The position numbers and the translations under genes were made by a program. The notes under the pieces were generated by a model that worked only from the letters and a program-made list of their open reading frames with translations, made no database searches and was not told the origin of the DNA. Shown in pieces: positions 25,992-35,129 of a stretch of DNA of 64,000 nucleotides. The first letter of the stretch is position 1. Each line of letters begins with the position of its first letter. Origin of the DNA: Acidobacteriia bacterium UBA6623 (GTDB taxonomy: Bacteria > Acidobacteriota > Terriglobia > Bryobacterales > UBA6623). The stretch spans positions 46,098 through 110,097 of the forward strand of contig DJHJ01000039.1 in the NCBI GenBank assembly GCA_002433055.1, written 5' to 3'.

Positions 25992-27722
25992 CTAGTAATC
26001 ATCGGGGTAGATTTTATCATAGTGGTTATTTTGCTCTTCCGCCCAGTCCTTACGGTCTCGTAACCGTCCAACCACTGCCTCTTGAGCAGCATCTAATTCT
26101 TGCACTCTAAGAAAACGACATGTCCCATACAGCACCGTTAGCCCTAACGGAACCGAAAGAGCCAAATCAACCAATCGCGCCATTGAAGATCCTCCGATGG
26201 CGTATTGCACTGCGGTCGAAGACAGCCAACAATTAGCACCCATAAGACCTGAAGCAGTGACAATCTTTAATACGCTCCAGGTTAGTCGCCTTCCGTGAAT
26301 TCCCCCCAGTTTCACTTTCATCATCCAGAACAATATCAAGAAATTGAAGATTGCGACTAAAGACGTAGAAAATGCCAGACCTCCATGTCCCCACCCTAAT
26401 ACACGAACAAATGCCCAGTTCAGACTGTAATTAAGAAAGATAGCAGTAATTCCAGCTATCATCGGAATTCGAACGTCACCCAGAGCGTAATAAGCAGGAG
26501 TGAGGACTTTAATAGCCGCATAACCGGCCAAGCCAAGGCAATAGAACGAAAGAGCCTCCGCAGTCTGCTCCGTATCGATTGCACTGAACTCACCACGTTG
26601 AAACACTACACCAACCAACGATTCACTCAAAATTGTCAATCCTACAGCTGAGGGAATCGTCAGTAGGAATACCAGCCCAAGAGATCGCGACAGCGTATCG
26701 CGAAACTCATTAATCCTTCCATGGCCGGCACTCTGCGAGATCGCAGGTAAAGTCGCCGACGCAATTGCAACCCCGAACAACCCTAGTGGTAATTGCATAA
26801 ATCGAAAGGCATAGCCAAGCCAGGACACTGGGCCATCCATCACATTGCCAACTGAATCAGTAATCTGTGAAGCAAAAATACTGTTCACGACAACATTGAT
26901 CTGCACAGCCGCTGCACCTATGACGGCTGGACCCATTAATAGCAGCATATGTCTCAAACCTGGATCAGAAAGCTCAAAATCAGGCCGAAAGCGTAAGCCT
27001 ATTTTGCGCAAGCTAGGCCACTGACAACCATACTGCACTACTCCACCTAAAAGTGTTCCTATCGCCATGCCAACGATTGGTTTTATGCCTAGTAGTGGCC
27101 CGGCAGCAAATCCTAGAGTCAACCCTGCTGCTAATGACGTTATATTGAAGAACGCTGAGGCTAGTGCCGGAACTCCGAAAACACCTTTCGCGTTAAGAAC
27201 ACCCATCGCCTTTGCCGCCAGAGCTATGAAAACCAAAAACGGAATCATGATTCGGGCAAGCTTGATCGTTAAGTCCCTCTTGCCAGGAACCTCGGAGAAA
27301 CCAGGAAACATTAGATCGACAAGCTGAGGGGCAAACACGATTCCTAAACAACAGACAAAAGCTAAGAGTGGCACAAGGACTGTCGCTAGCCGATTTGAAA
27401 GACGGTAGGCGTCCTCTTCACTTTTTGTTGCCAAATAACGTGAGAATGTTGTCACAAAGGCTGATGACAGGGCTCCCTCTGCTAACAAATCACGGGCTAA
27501 GTTTGGAATCCGGAATGCCGCTAGAAACGCATCGAACACCATCCCCGCTCCGAAGTACTTAGCGAAAACTACCTCACGAATCAATCCGGTCACACGACTA
27601 AACAATACTGATGCGCTTACGACACCGGCTGATCGCACTATGTGCGCATGTCGCGAGACCTGAGGGGTCTCGGACGGTTTGGCTTCGTGTGGCCCAGGAG
27701 ACAATGGCTCGTTGGTAGCCAT
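25992..27722 (-). CDS. murJ: Lipid II flippase MurJ/MviN
   Basis: 576 residues, about 14 membrane helices. The family N-terminal signature SRVTGLIREVVFAKYFGAG is followed by FDAFLAAFRIPNLARDLLAEGALSSAF-type sequence. A 28-residue hydrophilic N-terminal tail is longer than usual. MurJ flips lipid II across the inner membrane for peptidoglycan assembly. Confidence 0.96.
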   Translation of the reverse strand: MATNEPLSPGPHEAKPSETPQVSRHAHIVRSAGVVSASVLFSRVTGLIREVVFAKYFGAGMVFDAFLAAFRIPNLARDLLAEGALSSAFVTTFSRYLATKSEEDAYRLSNRLATVLVPLLAFVCCLGIVFAPQLVDLMFPGFSEVPGKRDLTIKLARIMIPFLVFIALAAKAMGVLNAKGVFGVPALASAFFNITSLAAGLTLGFAAGPLLGIKPIVGMAIGTLLGGVVQYGCQWPSLRKIGLRFRPDFELSDPGLRHMLLLMGPAVIGAAAVQINVVVNSIFASQITDSVGNVMDGPVSWLGYAFRFMQLPLGLFGVAIASATLPAISQSAGHGRINEFRDTLSRSLGLVFLLTIPSAVGLTILSESLVGVVFQRGEFSAIDTEQTAEALSFYCLGLAGYAAIKVLTPAYYALGDVRIPMIAGITAIFLNYSLNWAFVRVLGWGHGGLAFSTSLVAIFNFLILFWMMKVKLGGIHGRRLTWSVLKIVTASGLMGANCWLSSTAVQYAIGGSSMARLVDLALSVPLGLTVLYGTCRFLRVQELDAAQEAVVGRLRDRKDWAEEQNNHYDKIYPDDY

Positions 27723-27850
27723 TGATGGTTAGCTTATCATGGGATTTAAACTTTCACGGTAATATGATCTGAATTGCAGACAAATGTGAAATGAAAAACG
27801 ATCCAAGAATTGCGTTGGTTTTCTTGTCGAGCGTTGGAGATAATGCTAGA

Positions 27851-28204
27851 TCAGCGATGCCAGTAATTGTACAACCAACCAAAGAACAATCCAAAGAGAA
27901 CTACTCCAGCCGGAAAGGATACGAGAGCCCACAAGAACCGCCACTTAAGCTTCATCGCTCCTGAATGAAAAATTAAAAAAGATTGCATCATTAAAATGAG
28001 CACGAAGGTACTATATCCACCGAAACCACTCTCCAAGCACCACGGACAGTGAGGACCTTGAGAGAGGTGGATATTACACCACTTCGCCGCTCCACTCCAC
28101 CACGACCGGCACCCACAATCGTAAATCCAATTACATGCATTGATGAACCAAGTCGCGGTAATTCCGATGGTGCTCGCAAAAACGATAATTCGCATTATCA
28201 ACAT
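27851..28204 (-). CDS. Small Cys-rich membrane protein, unrecognised
   Basis: 117 residues with three hydrophobic segments (about 4-22, 62-80, 90-112). Between the first two lies a loop with six cysteines, including YDCGC, KWCNIH and HCPWC. The CPWC motif resembles a redox CxxC or a metal site. The gene is 20 bp downstream of the CCA/poly(A) polymerase gene and 128 bp upstream of murJ. I do not recognise a named family. An alternative start is at MRIIV, three codons in. Confidence 0.7.
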   Translation of the reverse strand: MLIMRIIVFASTIGITATWFINACNWIYDCGCRSWWSGAAKWCNIHLSQGPHCPWCLESGFGGYSTFVLILMMQSFLIFHSGAMKLKWRFLWALVSFPAGVVLFGLFFGWLYNYWHR

Positions 28205-28223
28205 TAAACTCTAGTACCTTAAT

Positions 28224-29552
28224 CTACGACCCCTTGCCGTATTCAATCAGGGGAAAATTCTCTCGCAACTTTGCCAATAATCCGTCTTTTGTCAATACTT
28301 CACATTCTGATTGCTCCATCTCAACCCATGCGAGCATCTCCCTGAATGATGGGCCAGGGCAATACCCCGCAGCAATCAGATCATCACCGTTAACAAGTCG
28401 TATCGGTCGCAACTTCGGTCCTGGAATTTCTGATAACTTTCCACGTATAAAATTGTAGTTCTGAAGTTTACCGTGACTCGCCATACAATCCAATCTATGC
28501 AACTCCAGATGCTCATCGAAATGCTCCATTTGTAAAAATTTTAAAAGTCGACTTTTACGCATCGCAGTCACATCGGAAAAACGCATATGGTTAGCCACGA
28601 GCAAAAGGATGCGCCTAGTCTGTTTATTTGAGAAATGCAGTCTCATCAGGACAGACTCAGCAATCTTTACACCCACCTCAACGTGATTATTGAAACGAAT
28701 CCGGTTGCCAAATGAAATTGTGTCGGGTTTGCCAACATCGTGCAATAGAGCACCCCACGCGAGTGTAACCGTCGGCGTGCGTAGATTCTCTAACAACAAA
28801 AGTGTATGTTGCCAGACATCTCTCTTCGGGTGATACTCTGCAGGCTGAGACACTCCTCTCATTTTGCTTACCTCAGGCAGAATTGCACTTAGTAACCTGA
28901 CCTCATCCAACAACTCAAAAGCTGCTCGTGGTTTACGTTCAGTCAACATGGCACTCAATTCATCTCGAACCCGCTGGGCTGAAATTTCCGTAATCCTTGT
29001 TGCGCACCGCTCAATCGCTCGTCGAGTCTCGGTCTCGATGTAAAAATCTAGACGTGCTGCCAAACGCACCGCTCTAAGCATGCGTAATTTGTCATCGATA
29101 AATCGCTTTTGGGGGTCTCCAATCGACCGAATCACCCCACTCTGTAGGTCAGCACGGCCACCAACATAATCGAAATAACGATGTTCAATTGGATCAAAGA
29201 AAATTGCATTGATCGTGAAATCTCTACGAGTAGCATCTTGTTGCGGAATATTGGTGAAGTCTACACCTGAAGGTCGGCGTCCATCATGATACTCCCGATC
29301 TCTGCGAAATGTAGCTACTTCAACCCTCGCCTCACCCTCATGCACCAAAGTTACACCAAACTCCTCACCTATCATTTGTGACCCTGGAAAATAGTTCTGA
29401 ATTTGATCTGAACGAGCTTCTGTCGCAATATCGTAGTCTTTTGGCTCATGACCCAAAAGGAGATCACGAACGCAGCCACCTACCAAGTAGGCCTTATGCC
29501 TATGGCTCTTTAAAACACGGATGACAGATAGAGCCAGTGCACGATGTGTCAT
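28224..29552 (-). CDS. CCA tRNA nucleotidyltransferase / poly(A) polymerase-family protein
   Basis: 442 residues. The class II nucleotidyltransferase head has VGGCVRDLLLG and the metal-binding DxD of KDYDIAT, then TRRDFTINAI and the ribonucleotide-binding helix. The C-terminal half has an HD domain (LLHDVGKP) and an RxxH-like helical region. Either CCA addition or poly(A) polymerase activity fits. I chose ATG 29552, two bases after the rsmI stop, over an overlapping TTG. Confidence 0.9.
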   Translation of the reverse strand: MTHRALALSVIRVLKSHRHKAYLVGGCVRDLLLGHEPKDYDIATEARSDQIQNYFPGSQMIGEEFGVTLVHEGEARVEVATFRRDREYHDGRRPSGVDFTNIPQQDATRRDFTINAIFFDPIEHRYFDYVGGRADLQSGVIRSIGDPQKRFIDDKLRMLRAVRLAARLDFYIETETRRAIERCATRITEISAQRVRDELSAMLTERKPRAAFELLDEVRLLSAILPEVSKMRGVSQPAEYHPKRDVWQHTLLLLENLRTPTVTLAWGALLHDVGKPDTISFGNRIRFNNHVEVGVKIAESVLMRLHFSNKQTRRILLLVANHMRFSDVTAMRKSRLLKFLQMEHFDEHLELHRLDCMASHGKLQNYNFIRGKLSEIPGPKLRPIRLVNGDDLIAAGYCPGPSFREMLAWVEMEQSECEVLTKDGLLAKLRENFPLIEYGKGS

Positions 29553-29554
29553 GG

Positions 29555-30397
29555 TCAAGCTTCGCTCGCATCAGATCGCGATTCTTCCACTAATCGATAC
29601 ATCTCACTCTTTGACATACCAAACTCGCGAGCAACTTGTTTAATCGCATCCATACGGTCAACTCCACTGGCAAGTAACGTGGCAACACGGTTAGTGGCAT
29701 CGTTAGAATCAGGAGGCGTCTTCTTGCCTCCACCGATCAATAGAGTGATTTCTCCTTTGATAACTGTTCGCTGCTCAAGAATAGAAATGATAGATGTCGC
29801 TGTACCACGAAGAAACTCCTCGTGTAACTTGGTTAACTCTCTGGCAACTACCACTGGCCGTGCCCCTAAGAGTTCTGCAATATCTGCAAGAGTGTCACAG
29901 ATACGACGAGGTGTCTCGTAATAAATAGTTGTCGATCTCTCATATTTGAGGATTTCAATTGCCTTGCGACGCAATGATTTCTTCGATGGAAGGAATCCTT
30001 CGAAACGGAACCGATCTGTTGGCAAACCAGAAGCTGCAAGTGCCGTTTCCACTGCCGTCGGACCGGGGATTGGAATGATCGGAACTCCCTGATCTATCGC
30101 TGCACGAACTACGCGATAACCCGGATCCGAGATGCCCGGCATTCCGGCATCGCAAATAACAGCAATTTTCTCTCCCCTGCGTGCCATCCTTGTCAAGTCT
30201 TGAGCACGCTTGTTTTCATTATGTTCGTGGTAGCTCAACAGTGGCTTGTCAATCTTGAAGTGTCGCAACAACTTGCCACTGTGACGAGTGTCTTCACATG
30301 CAATTCTATCTACTTGTTTCAGAATCGTAACCGCACGCGGGCTGAGATCATCCAAATTCCCAATCGGCGTAGCCACAAGATAAATGGTTCCTGTCAT
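29555..30397 (-). CDS. rsmI: 16S rRNA (cytidine-1402-2'-O)-methyltransferase
   Basis: 280 residues with the tetrapyrrole-methylase fold. YLVATPIGNLDDLSPRA at the N-terminus, CEDTRHSGKLL, SYHEHNE, CDAGMPGISDPG and PIPGPTA are RsmI signatures. It methylates C1402 in the ribosomal decoding centre using SAM. It runs directly into the nucleotidyltransferase gene. Confidence 0.96.
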   Translation of the reverse strand: MTGTIYLVATPIGNLDDLSPRAVTILKQVDRIACEDTRHSGKLLRHFKIDKPLLSYHEHNENKRAQDLTRMARRGEKIAVICDAGMPGISDPGYRVVRAAIDQGVPIIPIPGPTAVETALAASGLPTDRFRFEGFLPSKKSLRRKAIEILKYERSTTIYYETPRRICDTLADIAELLGARPVVVARELTKLHEEFLRGTATSIISILEQRTVIKGEITLLIGGGKKTPPDSNDATNRVATLLASGVDRMDAIKQVAREFGMSKSEMYRLVEESRSDASEA

Positions 30398-30713
30398 AGC
30401 AACAGCAAAGAATGTTGAGAGGCATCACCTCATAAGTGATTGTACGTGGTCAATGCAGCACACCGAAACAAATGATACAGACTCCGCATTTTCGGACCTG
30501 ATCTAGAACCATAATCTTATGCCTCAGCGGGCCTATCCTGTTTCGTGACCAATCTAAGCGTGGCTTAAACAGAGGTAGTAGTTGCAATGTCTTGCCAGTA
30601 TGAATGCAAGAATGTTGAGAGTTTCATTCATCGGGTGATTCAGTGTGCCAAACTTGAATCCCATGCCATGCTAGCCGCAACTTGAAAACATCTGCACACT
30701 CGGAATCAGAGGG
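30398..30713. other. Intergenic region between rsmI and frr with a duplicated 14-mer
   Basis: No plausible gene is seen in these 316 bases. AAGAATGTTGAGAG occurs at 30408-30421 and again at 30608-30621, exactly 200 bases apart, each followed by a TCAT...GTGATT-like stretch. The region must hold the end of the frr transcript and probably an rsmI promoter, but I cannot point to either with confidence. Confidence 0.5.
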
Positions 30714-31295
30714 CTAGCCAATCGCCATGATCTCTTGTTCCTTAACCGAGCCAGCCTTGTCCAAATCAGCGACAATTTCGCTCGTCTTTTTCTGTACCGA
30801 TTCCTGGCCACGTCGACTGTCATCCTCCGAAATTTTCTTGTCTTTTTCGAGCTGTTTGAGAGCATCGTTAGCATCACGGCGAACCGTGCGTGCTGCGACT
30901 CGATGTTGCTCAACAACTTGGTGTAGAAGCTTCACTAAGTCTTTGCGTCTCTCTTCAGTCAATGCGGGAATGATGATCCGAATAACCTTGCCATCATTGG
31001 AGGGGTTCAAGCCCAGGCCAGATGAAAGTATCGCCTTTTCAATTTCATCGATCTGCGAAACATCCCATGGCTGTACTAGGATGAGTGACGACTCAGGTGC
31101 TGACATGTTTGCAAGTTGATTGAGAGGTGTAGGTGTCCCGTAGTAATTTACGCGCACCCCATCCAAAATTGTTGGTGATGCTTTGCCAGTACGGATGGTA
31201 GCCATCTCACGATGCAAATCCTCCAACGTTTTTTTCATGCGGACTACTACTTGAGATTCTATGTCCGCGACCGTTTCACCTTGGATATGGGACAT
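30714..31295 (-). CDS. frr: Ribosome recycling factor
   Basis: 193 residues, normal RRF length being about 185. It includes RTGKASPTILDGVRVNYYGTPTPLNQLAN and the C-terminal helix with EERRKDLVK. A good AGGAGA Shine-Dalgarno lies seven bases before the ATG. RRF splits post-termination ribosomes with EF-G. It closes the rplM-rpsI-rpsB-tsf-pyrH-frr run. Confidence 0.97.
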   Translation of the reverse strand: MSHIQGETVADIESQVVVRMKKTLEDLHREMATIRTGKASPTILDGVRVNYYGTPTPLNQLANMSAPESSLILVQPWDVSQIDEIEKAILSSGLGLNPSNDGKVIRIIIPALTEERRKDLVKLLHQVVEQHRVAARTVRRDANDALKQLEKDKKISEDDSRRGQESVQKKTSEIVADLDKAGSVKEQEIMAIG

Positions 31296-31366
31296 GGTCG
31301 TTCTCCTGTCGAGTTGATCAAAACCAGAAAAGTTAAAAGGTAACCACCTTCAAAGTGGAACTGTTT

Positions 31367-32080
31367 CTACTCGGCCGCGTGAATCAGAGTGCCAATATTT
31401 TCTCCCGCAGCAACTTTCTTGATGTTGCCTCTAACATTAAGATCAAATACAACCAGCGGAAGATCATTCTCCCGACACATCGCGACTGCCGACTGGTCCA
31501 TCACCGCCAATCCAGCCGTGAGAACTTCAGCATAAGAAATCTTCTCATATCTTTGTGCATCTGGAAAACAAACTGGGTCTTTATTGTAAACCCCATCAAC
31601 TTTTGTAGCCTTAGCAACAAGTTCAGCCTCAATTTCAATAGCACGTAAAGCTGCTGCTGTATCAGTAGAAAAGTATGGACTACCAGTGCCCGCAGCAAAA
31701 ATCACCACATGGCCAGATTCAAGCAGTTTTATCGCAGTGGTCGGAGAGCACAACTCAGTGATAGGAGGAACATTGATAGCGCTCAGTATATTTGCTGACA
31801 CGCCACAGGCAGAAATATGGTCACGAAGGACAACTGCATTGATGATAGTTGCTAGCATTCCCATGTAATCAACGGAAACACGAGTTAATCCATCATCTGA
31901 AGCCGAAACTCCCCGGAAGAAGTTCCCTCCACCTACCACTAGCGCTACTTGAACGTCACTTTTTGCTAGCTCAGCAATTTCGGACGTGATTTCAGACACC
32001 CGCCCACTGTCAACACCGAACCCCGCTTGGCCTGCAAGAGCCTCACCACTGAGCTTAAAGAGAATGCGACTGTGTCCCAT
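31367..32080 (-). CDS. pyrH: UMP kinase
   Basis: 237 residues from ATG 32080. The amino-acid-kinase fold shows RILFKLSGEAL, VVGGGNFFRG, ADYMGM-like VDYMGMLAT and GTGSPYFSTDTAAALRA. It phosphorylates UMP to UDP. An in-frame TTG at 32110 would add ten residues not typical of the family, so I chose the ATG. Confidence 0.96.
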   Translation of the reverse strand: MGHSRILFKLSGEALAGQAGFGVDSGRVSEITSEIAELAKSDVQVALVVGGGNFFRGVSASDDGLTRVSVDYMGMLATIINAVVLRDHISACGVSANILSAINVPPITELCSPTTAIKLLESGHVVIFAAGTGSPYFSTDTAAALRAIEIEAELVAKATKVDGVYNKDPVCFPDAQRYEKISYAEVLTAGLAVMDQSAVAMCRENDLPLVVFDLNVRGNIKKVAAGENIGTLIHAAE

Positions 32081-32118
32081 AAATGCCGGGTTACACTCCG
32101 GTCCACACAAATATTAAT

Positions 32119-32724
32119 TCAAGAACCGGCTTCGCCCACCTTGAACCGGGCTATACGGCTTACAGTAATGTTTTCACCCATCTTGGCTATTTGTGCCGTG
32201 ATCATCTCACCTACTGTTGTTGAGTTGTCCTTAACGAAAGGCTGCTCAAGTAGACACACTTCCTCATAAAATTTTCCCATTCGCCCATCAACAATCTTGT
32301 CTACTATCTTTTCAGGCTTCCCTTCGGCTAGAGCGCGTTCGCGCTGAACCATCTTTTCCCTCTGTACAGCCTCTTCCGTCACCTCATCCTTACTAATAAA
32401 ACGTGGGTCTGCAGCAGCAACATGCATAGCTACGTCATGCACTAGACTCTGAAAATCGTCTGTGCGAGCCACAAAGTCAGTTTCGCAATTAATTTCGACT
32501 AGTACACCAAGCTTGCTGCCAGCATGAATATACGATCCAATACTACCTTCGTTTGCAGTACGCGAAGCCTTCTTTTGAGCTACGTCGATTCCACGTTTGC
32601 GTAGAACCAGTTCCGCTTCATCAATATCACCACCAGACTCAGAAAGAGCCCTCTTGCACTCCATGATTCCAGCGCCACTACGCTCCCGTAGTTCCTTCAC
32701 CATTTGTGCGGTAATTTCCGCCAT
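32119..32724 (-). CDS. tsf: Elongation factor Ts
   Basis: 201 residues, a short-form EF-Ts like those of thermophiles and some other phyla, in contrast to about 280 in enterobacteria. The N-terminal RERSGAGIMECKRAL and core VLVEINCETDFVARTDDF are canonical. It exchanges nucleotide on EF-Tu. Confidence 0.96.
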   Translation of the reverse strand: MAEITAQMVKELRERSGAGIMECKRALSESGGDIDEAELVLRKRGIDVAQKKASRTANEGSIGSYIHAGSKLGVLVEINCETDFVARTDDFQSLVHDVAMHVAAADPRFISKDEVTEEAVQREKMVQRERALAEGKPEKIVDKIVDGRMGKFYEEVCLLEQPFVKDNSTTVGEMITAQIAKMGENITVSRIARFKVGEAGS

Positions 32725-32809
32725 TGTCTACCTACCTAACTTTAATAATCAATAGGGTTGTGGGCTTCACGTAAACCACTAATCCCCATCAAAGATCTTC
32801 CTGTCAAAC

Positions 32810-33817
32810 CTACAAATCGTTCCCCGGCTCAAGTCCAGTAGTTCCAGACTGGACCTTGATTGACTCACCCTCCGTTGTCGACACATCGGCACTCTCCTCA
32901 GAAACAGTGTCGGGGTGTAGTTTTTGTGGCACCTCGTCAGCAGCAGTCGCAGTTTCTGTGATGGTATCAACATCCGGAACAACTTCAGAATCGCTTTCGC
33001 CATTGTTTTGCACTTCAACGTCAGCAAGCTCTTCCGTTGCATCAGCAGCTTCTTCCGTTGCATCAGTAGCTTCTTCCGTTGCATCAGCACCTACAGCAAC
33101 GTCATCTGCACCCTCTGCAGTCGCTTGGTCAACAGCCATATTGGTACCAGCAAGAACAGCATCGGCAATCTTGGCGGAGAACAGACGAATAGCTCGAAGA
33201 GCATCATCGTTGCCAGGAATAACATAGTCAACTGGGGTCGGGTCGCTATTGGTATCCACCACTGCAACAATTGAAATGTCCAACTTCTTCGCTTCCCGAA
33301 TAGCAATATCTTCCTTGCCAGAATCGATCACAAACAAGATGTCTGGGATGCCAGGCATTTCCTTTATGCCGCGCAGGTTCTGGTGGAGGTGTTTGCGTTC
33401 TCGTTCCAGTCTCGAAACCTCTTTCTTCGAGCGACCTTCATAGCCCTCTTGATCTGCAAGTACTTCCAAGTCCTTAAGTCGTTGGATTGATTTTTGTACC
33501 GTCGACCAATTTGTTAGTAGTCCTCCCAACCAACGACTATTGATGTAGTACTGGCCACAACGAACCGCCTCTGTAGCCACAGCCTCTTGCGCTTGACGCT
33601 TAGTACCAACAAAAAGAACCGTTTTGCCTTCGGACGCCGAATCAGTCACAAACTGTGCCGCTTCTTTAAACGCCTTGAATGTCTTTTGTAGGTCAATGAT
33701 GTGAATGCCATTGCGTTCGCCGAAAATATATTCTTTCATTTTCGGATTCCAGCGCCTGATCTGGTGCCCGAAATGAACGCCTGATTCGAGCAATTCTTTC
33801 ATTGTGATCTCAGCCAA
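32810..33817 (-). CDS. rpsB: 30S ribosomal protein S2 with acidic C-terminal extension
   Basis: 335 residues from TTG 33817, which has AAAGGAGG just upstream and gives the family N-terminus AEITMKELLESGVHFGHQ. Residues 1-235 are ordinary S2 (FVGTKRQAQEAV, WLGGLLTNW, DTNSDPTPVDY). The last 95 or so residues are an acidic, low-complexity tail containing three near-identical heptapeptides (DATEEAT, DATEEAA, DATEELA). Typical S2 ends near residue 240-260. Confidence 0.96.
   Translation of the reverse strand: MAEITMKELLESGVHFGHQIRRWNPKMKEYIFGERNGIHIIDLQKTFKAFKEAAQFVTDSASEGKTVLFVGTKRQAQEAVATEAVRCGQYYINSRWLGGLLTNWSTVQKSIQRLKDLEVLADQEGYEGRSKKEVSRLERERKHLHQNLRGIKEMPGIPDILFVIDSGKEDIAIREAKKLDISIVAVVDTNSDPTPVDYVIPGNDDALRAIRLFSAKIADAVLAGTNMAVDQATAEGADDVAVGADATEEATDATEEAADATEELADVEVQNNGESDSEVVPDVDTITETATAADEVPQKLHPDTVSEESADVSTTEGESIKVQSGTTGLEPGNDL
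33032..33094. repeat. 21-bp tandem repeat in the rpsB tail
   Basis: The unit GCTTCTTCCGTTGCATCAGTA-like is repeated about three times on the plus strand, encoding the DATEEAx heptapeptides of the S2 C-terminal tail. Such in-frame repeats can change copy number without frameshift. Confidence 0.75.
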
Positions 33818-33919
33818 GTATCCTCCTTTGTCGCGAATCCGGCCAAGCGAAAGTTGGATCCGCAAGCTTTAAAAAAACCTGCCGCACGAGTCATCGAAGG
33901 CAGACAGACTAAACCTTCC

Positions 33920-34333
33920 TTAGCGTTTGGAGTACTGAAAACGTTTCCGTGCCCCAGGTCTCCCGTACTTTTTACGCTCATGTTTGCGTGGGTCCCTCCT
34001 CAGGAAGCCCTCTTTCTTCAATATTTGCCTTAGTTCAAGATCAAAGTCCTGCAAAGCTCGTGCAAGTCCCATGCGAATTGCATCGGCTTGACCGTTTAGT
34101 CCACCACCATTGGTCAAAACCACCAGATCAAATTTCTCAGTGGCATCCGTCACCTGTAGTGGCTGTGTAATGCGTAGACGATGCGCTGACGTTGGAAAAT
34201 AATCTTCTGGAGTGCGACCATTAATAGTGATTTTCCCTTCGCCCGGGCGGAGAAACACCCTTGCTACGGCACACTTTCGCCGTCCTGTTCCCACATACTG
34301 AACTTGCCCACTCGGACTTTTATGTTCGGCCAT
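33920..34333 (-). CDS. rpsI: 30S ribosomal protein S9
   Basis: 137 residues. YVGTGRRKCAVARVFL near the N-terminus and the C-terminal RKHERKKYGRPGARKRFQYSKR-type basic tail, which reaches the P-site tRNA, are characteristic. It follows rplM after 51 bp. Confidence 0.97.
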   Translation of the reverse strand: MAEHKSPSGQVQYVGTGRRKCAVARVFLRPGEGKITINGRTPEDYFPTSAHRLRITQPLQVTDATEKFDLVVLTNGGGLNGQADAIRMGLARALQDFDLELRQILKKEGFLRRDPRKHERKKYGRPGARKRFQYSKR

Positions 34334-34384
34334 TGTCGTTATCTTTCCTTGTCATTAACTCTAAACCGGCTGCAGCTTGAAAGG

Positions 34385-34828
34385 TTAGGAGATTTCAACT
34401 GCCTCCGGTTGCTGTGCTTCGTGTGGGTGCACCGCACCCGCGTAAACTTTCAGTCTGGTGGTTAGCTGCTTCCCCAGTTTATTTTTGGGCAACATGCCCG
34501 CAACGGCACCCTCAATCATACGCTCGGGGAAAACCTCACGCTGCTTGCGTGCATTCACTGACCTCAATCCCCCTGGATACCCCGAGTGCCGTCTATACAT
34601 CTTCTGGTCTTCTTTCTTACCTGTTAGACGTATTTTTTCGGCGTTCACCACTACCACATGGTCACCCGTCTTCAAAAATGGAGTGTAGTCAGGCTTGTGT
34701 TTACCCATAAGCAACACCGCTGCACGAGTCGCCAATCTACCGAGAACCTGATCCTTGGCATCGAGAAGATACCAGTTGGACTTCACCTCAGAGGCCTGTG
34801 GAACATACGTTGTATTTTTTCTCGTCAT
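34385..34828 (-). CDS. rplM: 50S ribosomal protein L13
   Basis: 147 residues from ATG 34828 (TRKNTTYVPQASEV). WYLLDAKDQVLGRLAT, HKPDYTPF and HSGYPGGL are family motifs. The frame extends twelve codons upstream, but those residues are not part of L13. First gene of the rplM-rpsI-rpsB-tsf-pyrH-frr cluster. Confidence 0.97.
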   Translation of the reverse strand: MTRKNTTYVPQASEVKSNWYLLDAKDQVLGRLATRAAVLLMGKHKPDYTPFLKTGDHVVVVNAEKIRLTGKKEDQKMYRRHSGYPGGLRSVNARKQREVFPERMIEGAVAGMLPKNKLGKQLTTRLKVYAGAVHPHEAQQPEAVEIS

Positions 34829-35129
34829 TATCACTTCTCGACGCGCCTTACGGCAGGCCTCCACCTCAAACCTCTCAATCTCTTGAAGAAATTCGACCGT
34901 ATATGGCGGCTCGTCTGAACAACTCAGCCACAGCCTGGGCGCACGTCTCCATCACATACGAAGACGCCAAACCTAGAGTCTATCGAAGTTTCCAGGCGGT
35001 GTCCATTGCCTATGAATCAATCTCGTGGGCAATAAACCGGCAGTTCCTTCACGATGACAATCTATCGATACACGACCATTTTGAGACAGAAATCGGCAGC
35101 GGGAATTTGATCTCTCTTCTGTCGAAATA
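34829..35129. other. Intergenic region upstream of rplM
   Basis: These 301 bases should hold the promoter and leader of the minus-strand ribosomal cluster, but I cannot identify a convincing promoter. A plus-strand frame from ATG 34903 to 35133 could encode 76 residues; it has no ribosome binding site and no recognisable motif and runs into the oppositely oriented gene at 35130, so I do not call it. Confidence 0.4.

Noticed and set aside
33007..33110. Repeat array at 33 kb as a CRISPR or mobile element
   Set aside because: The units are contiguous, in frame and encode the S2 tail, with no spacers and no cas genes.
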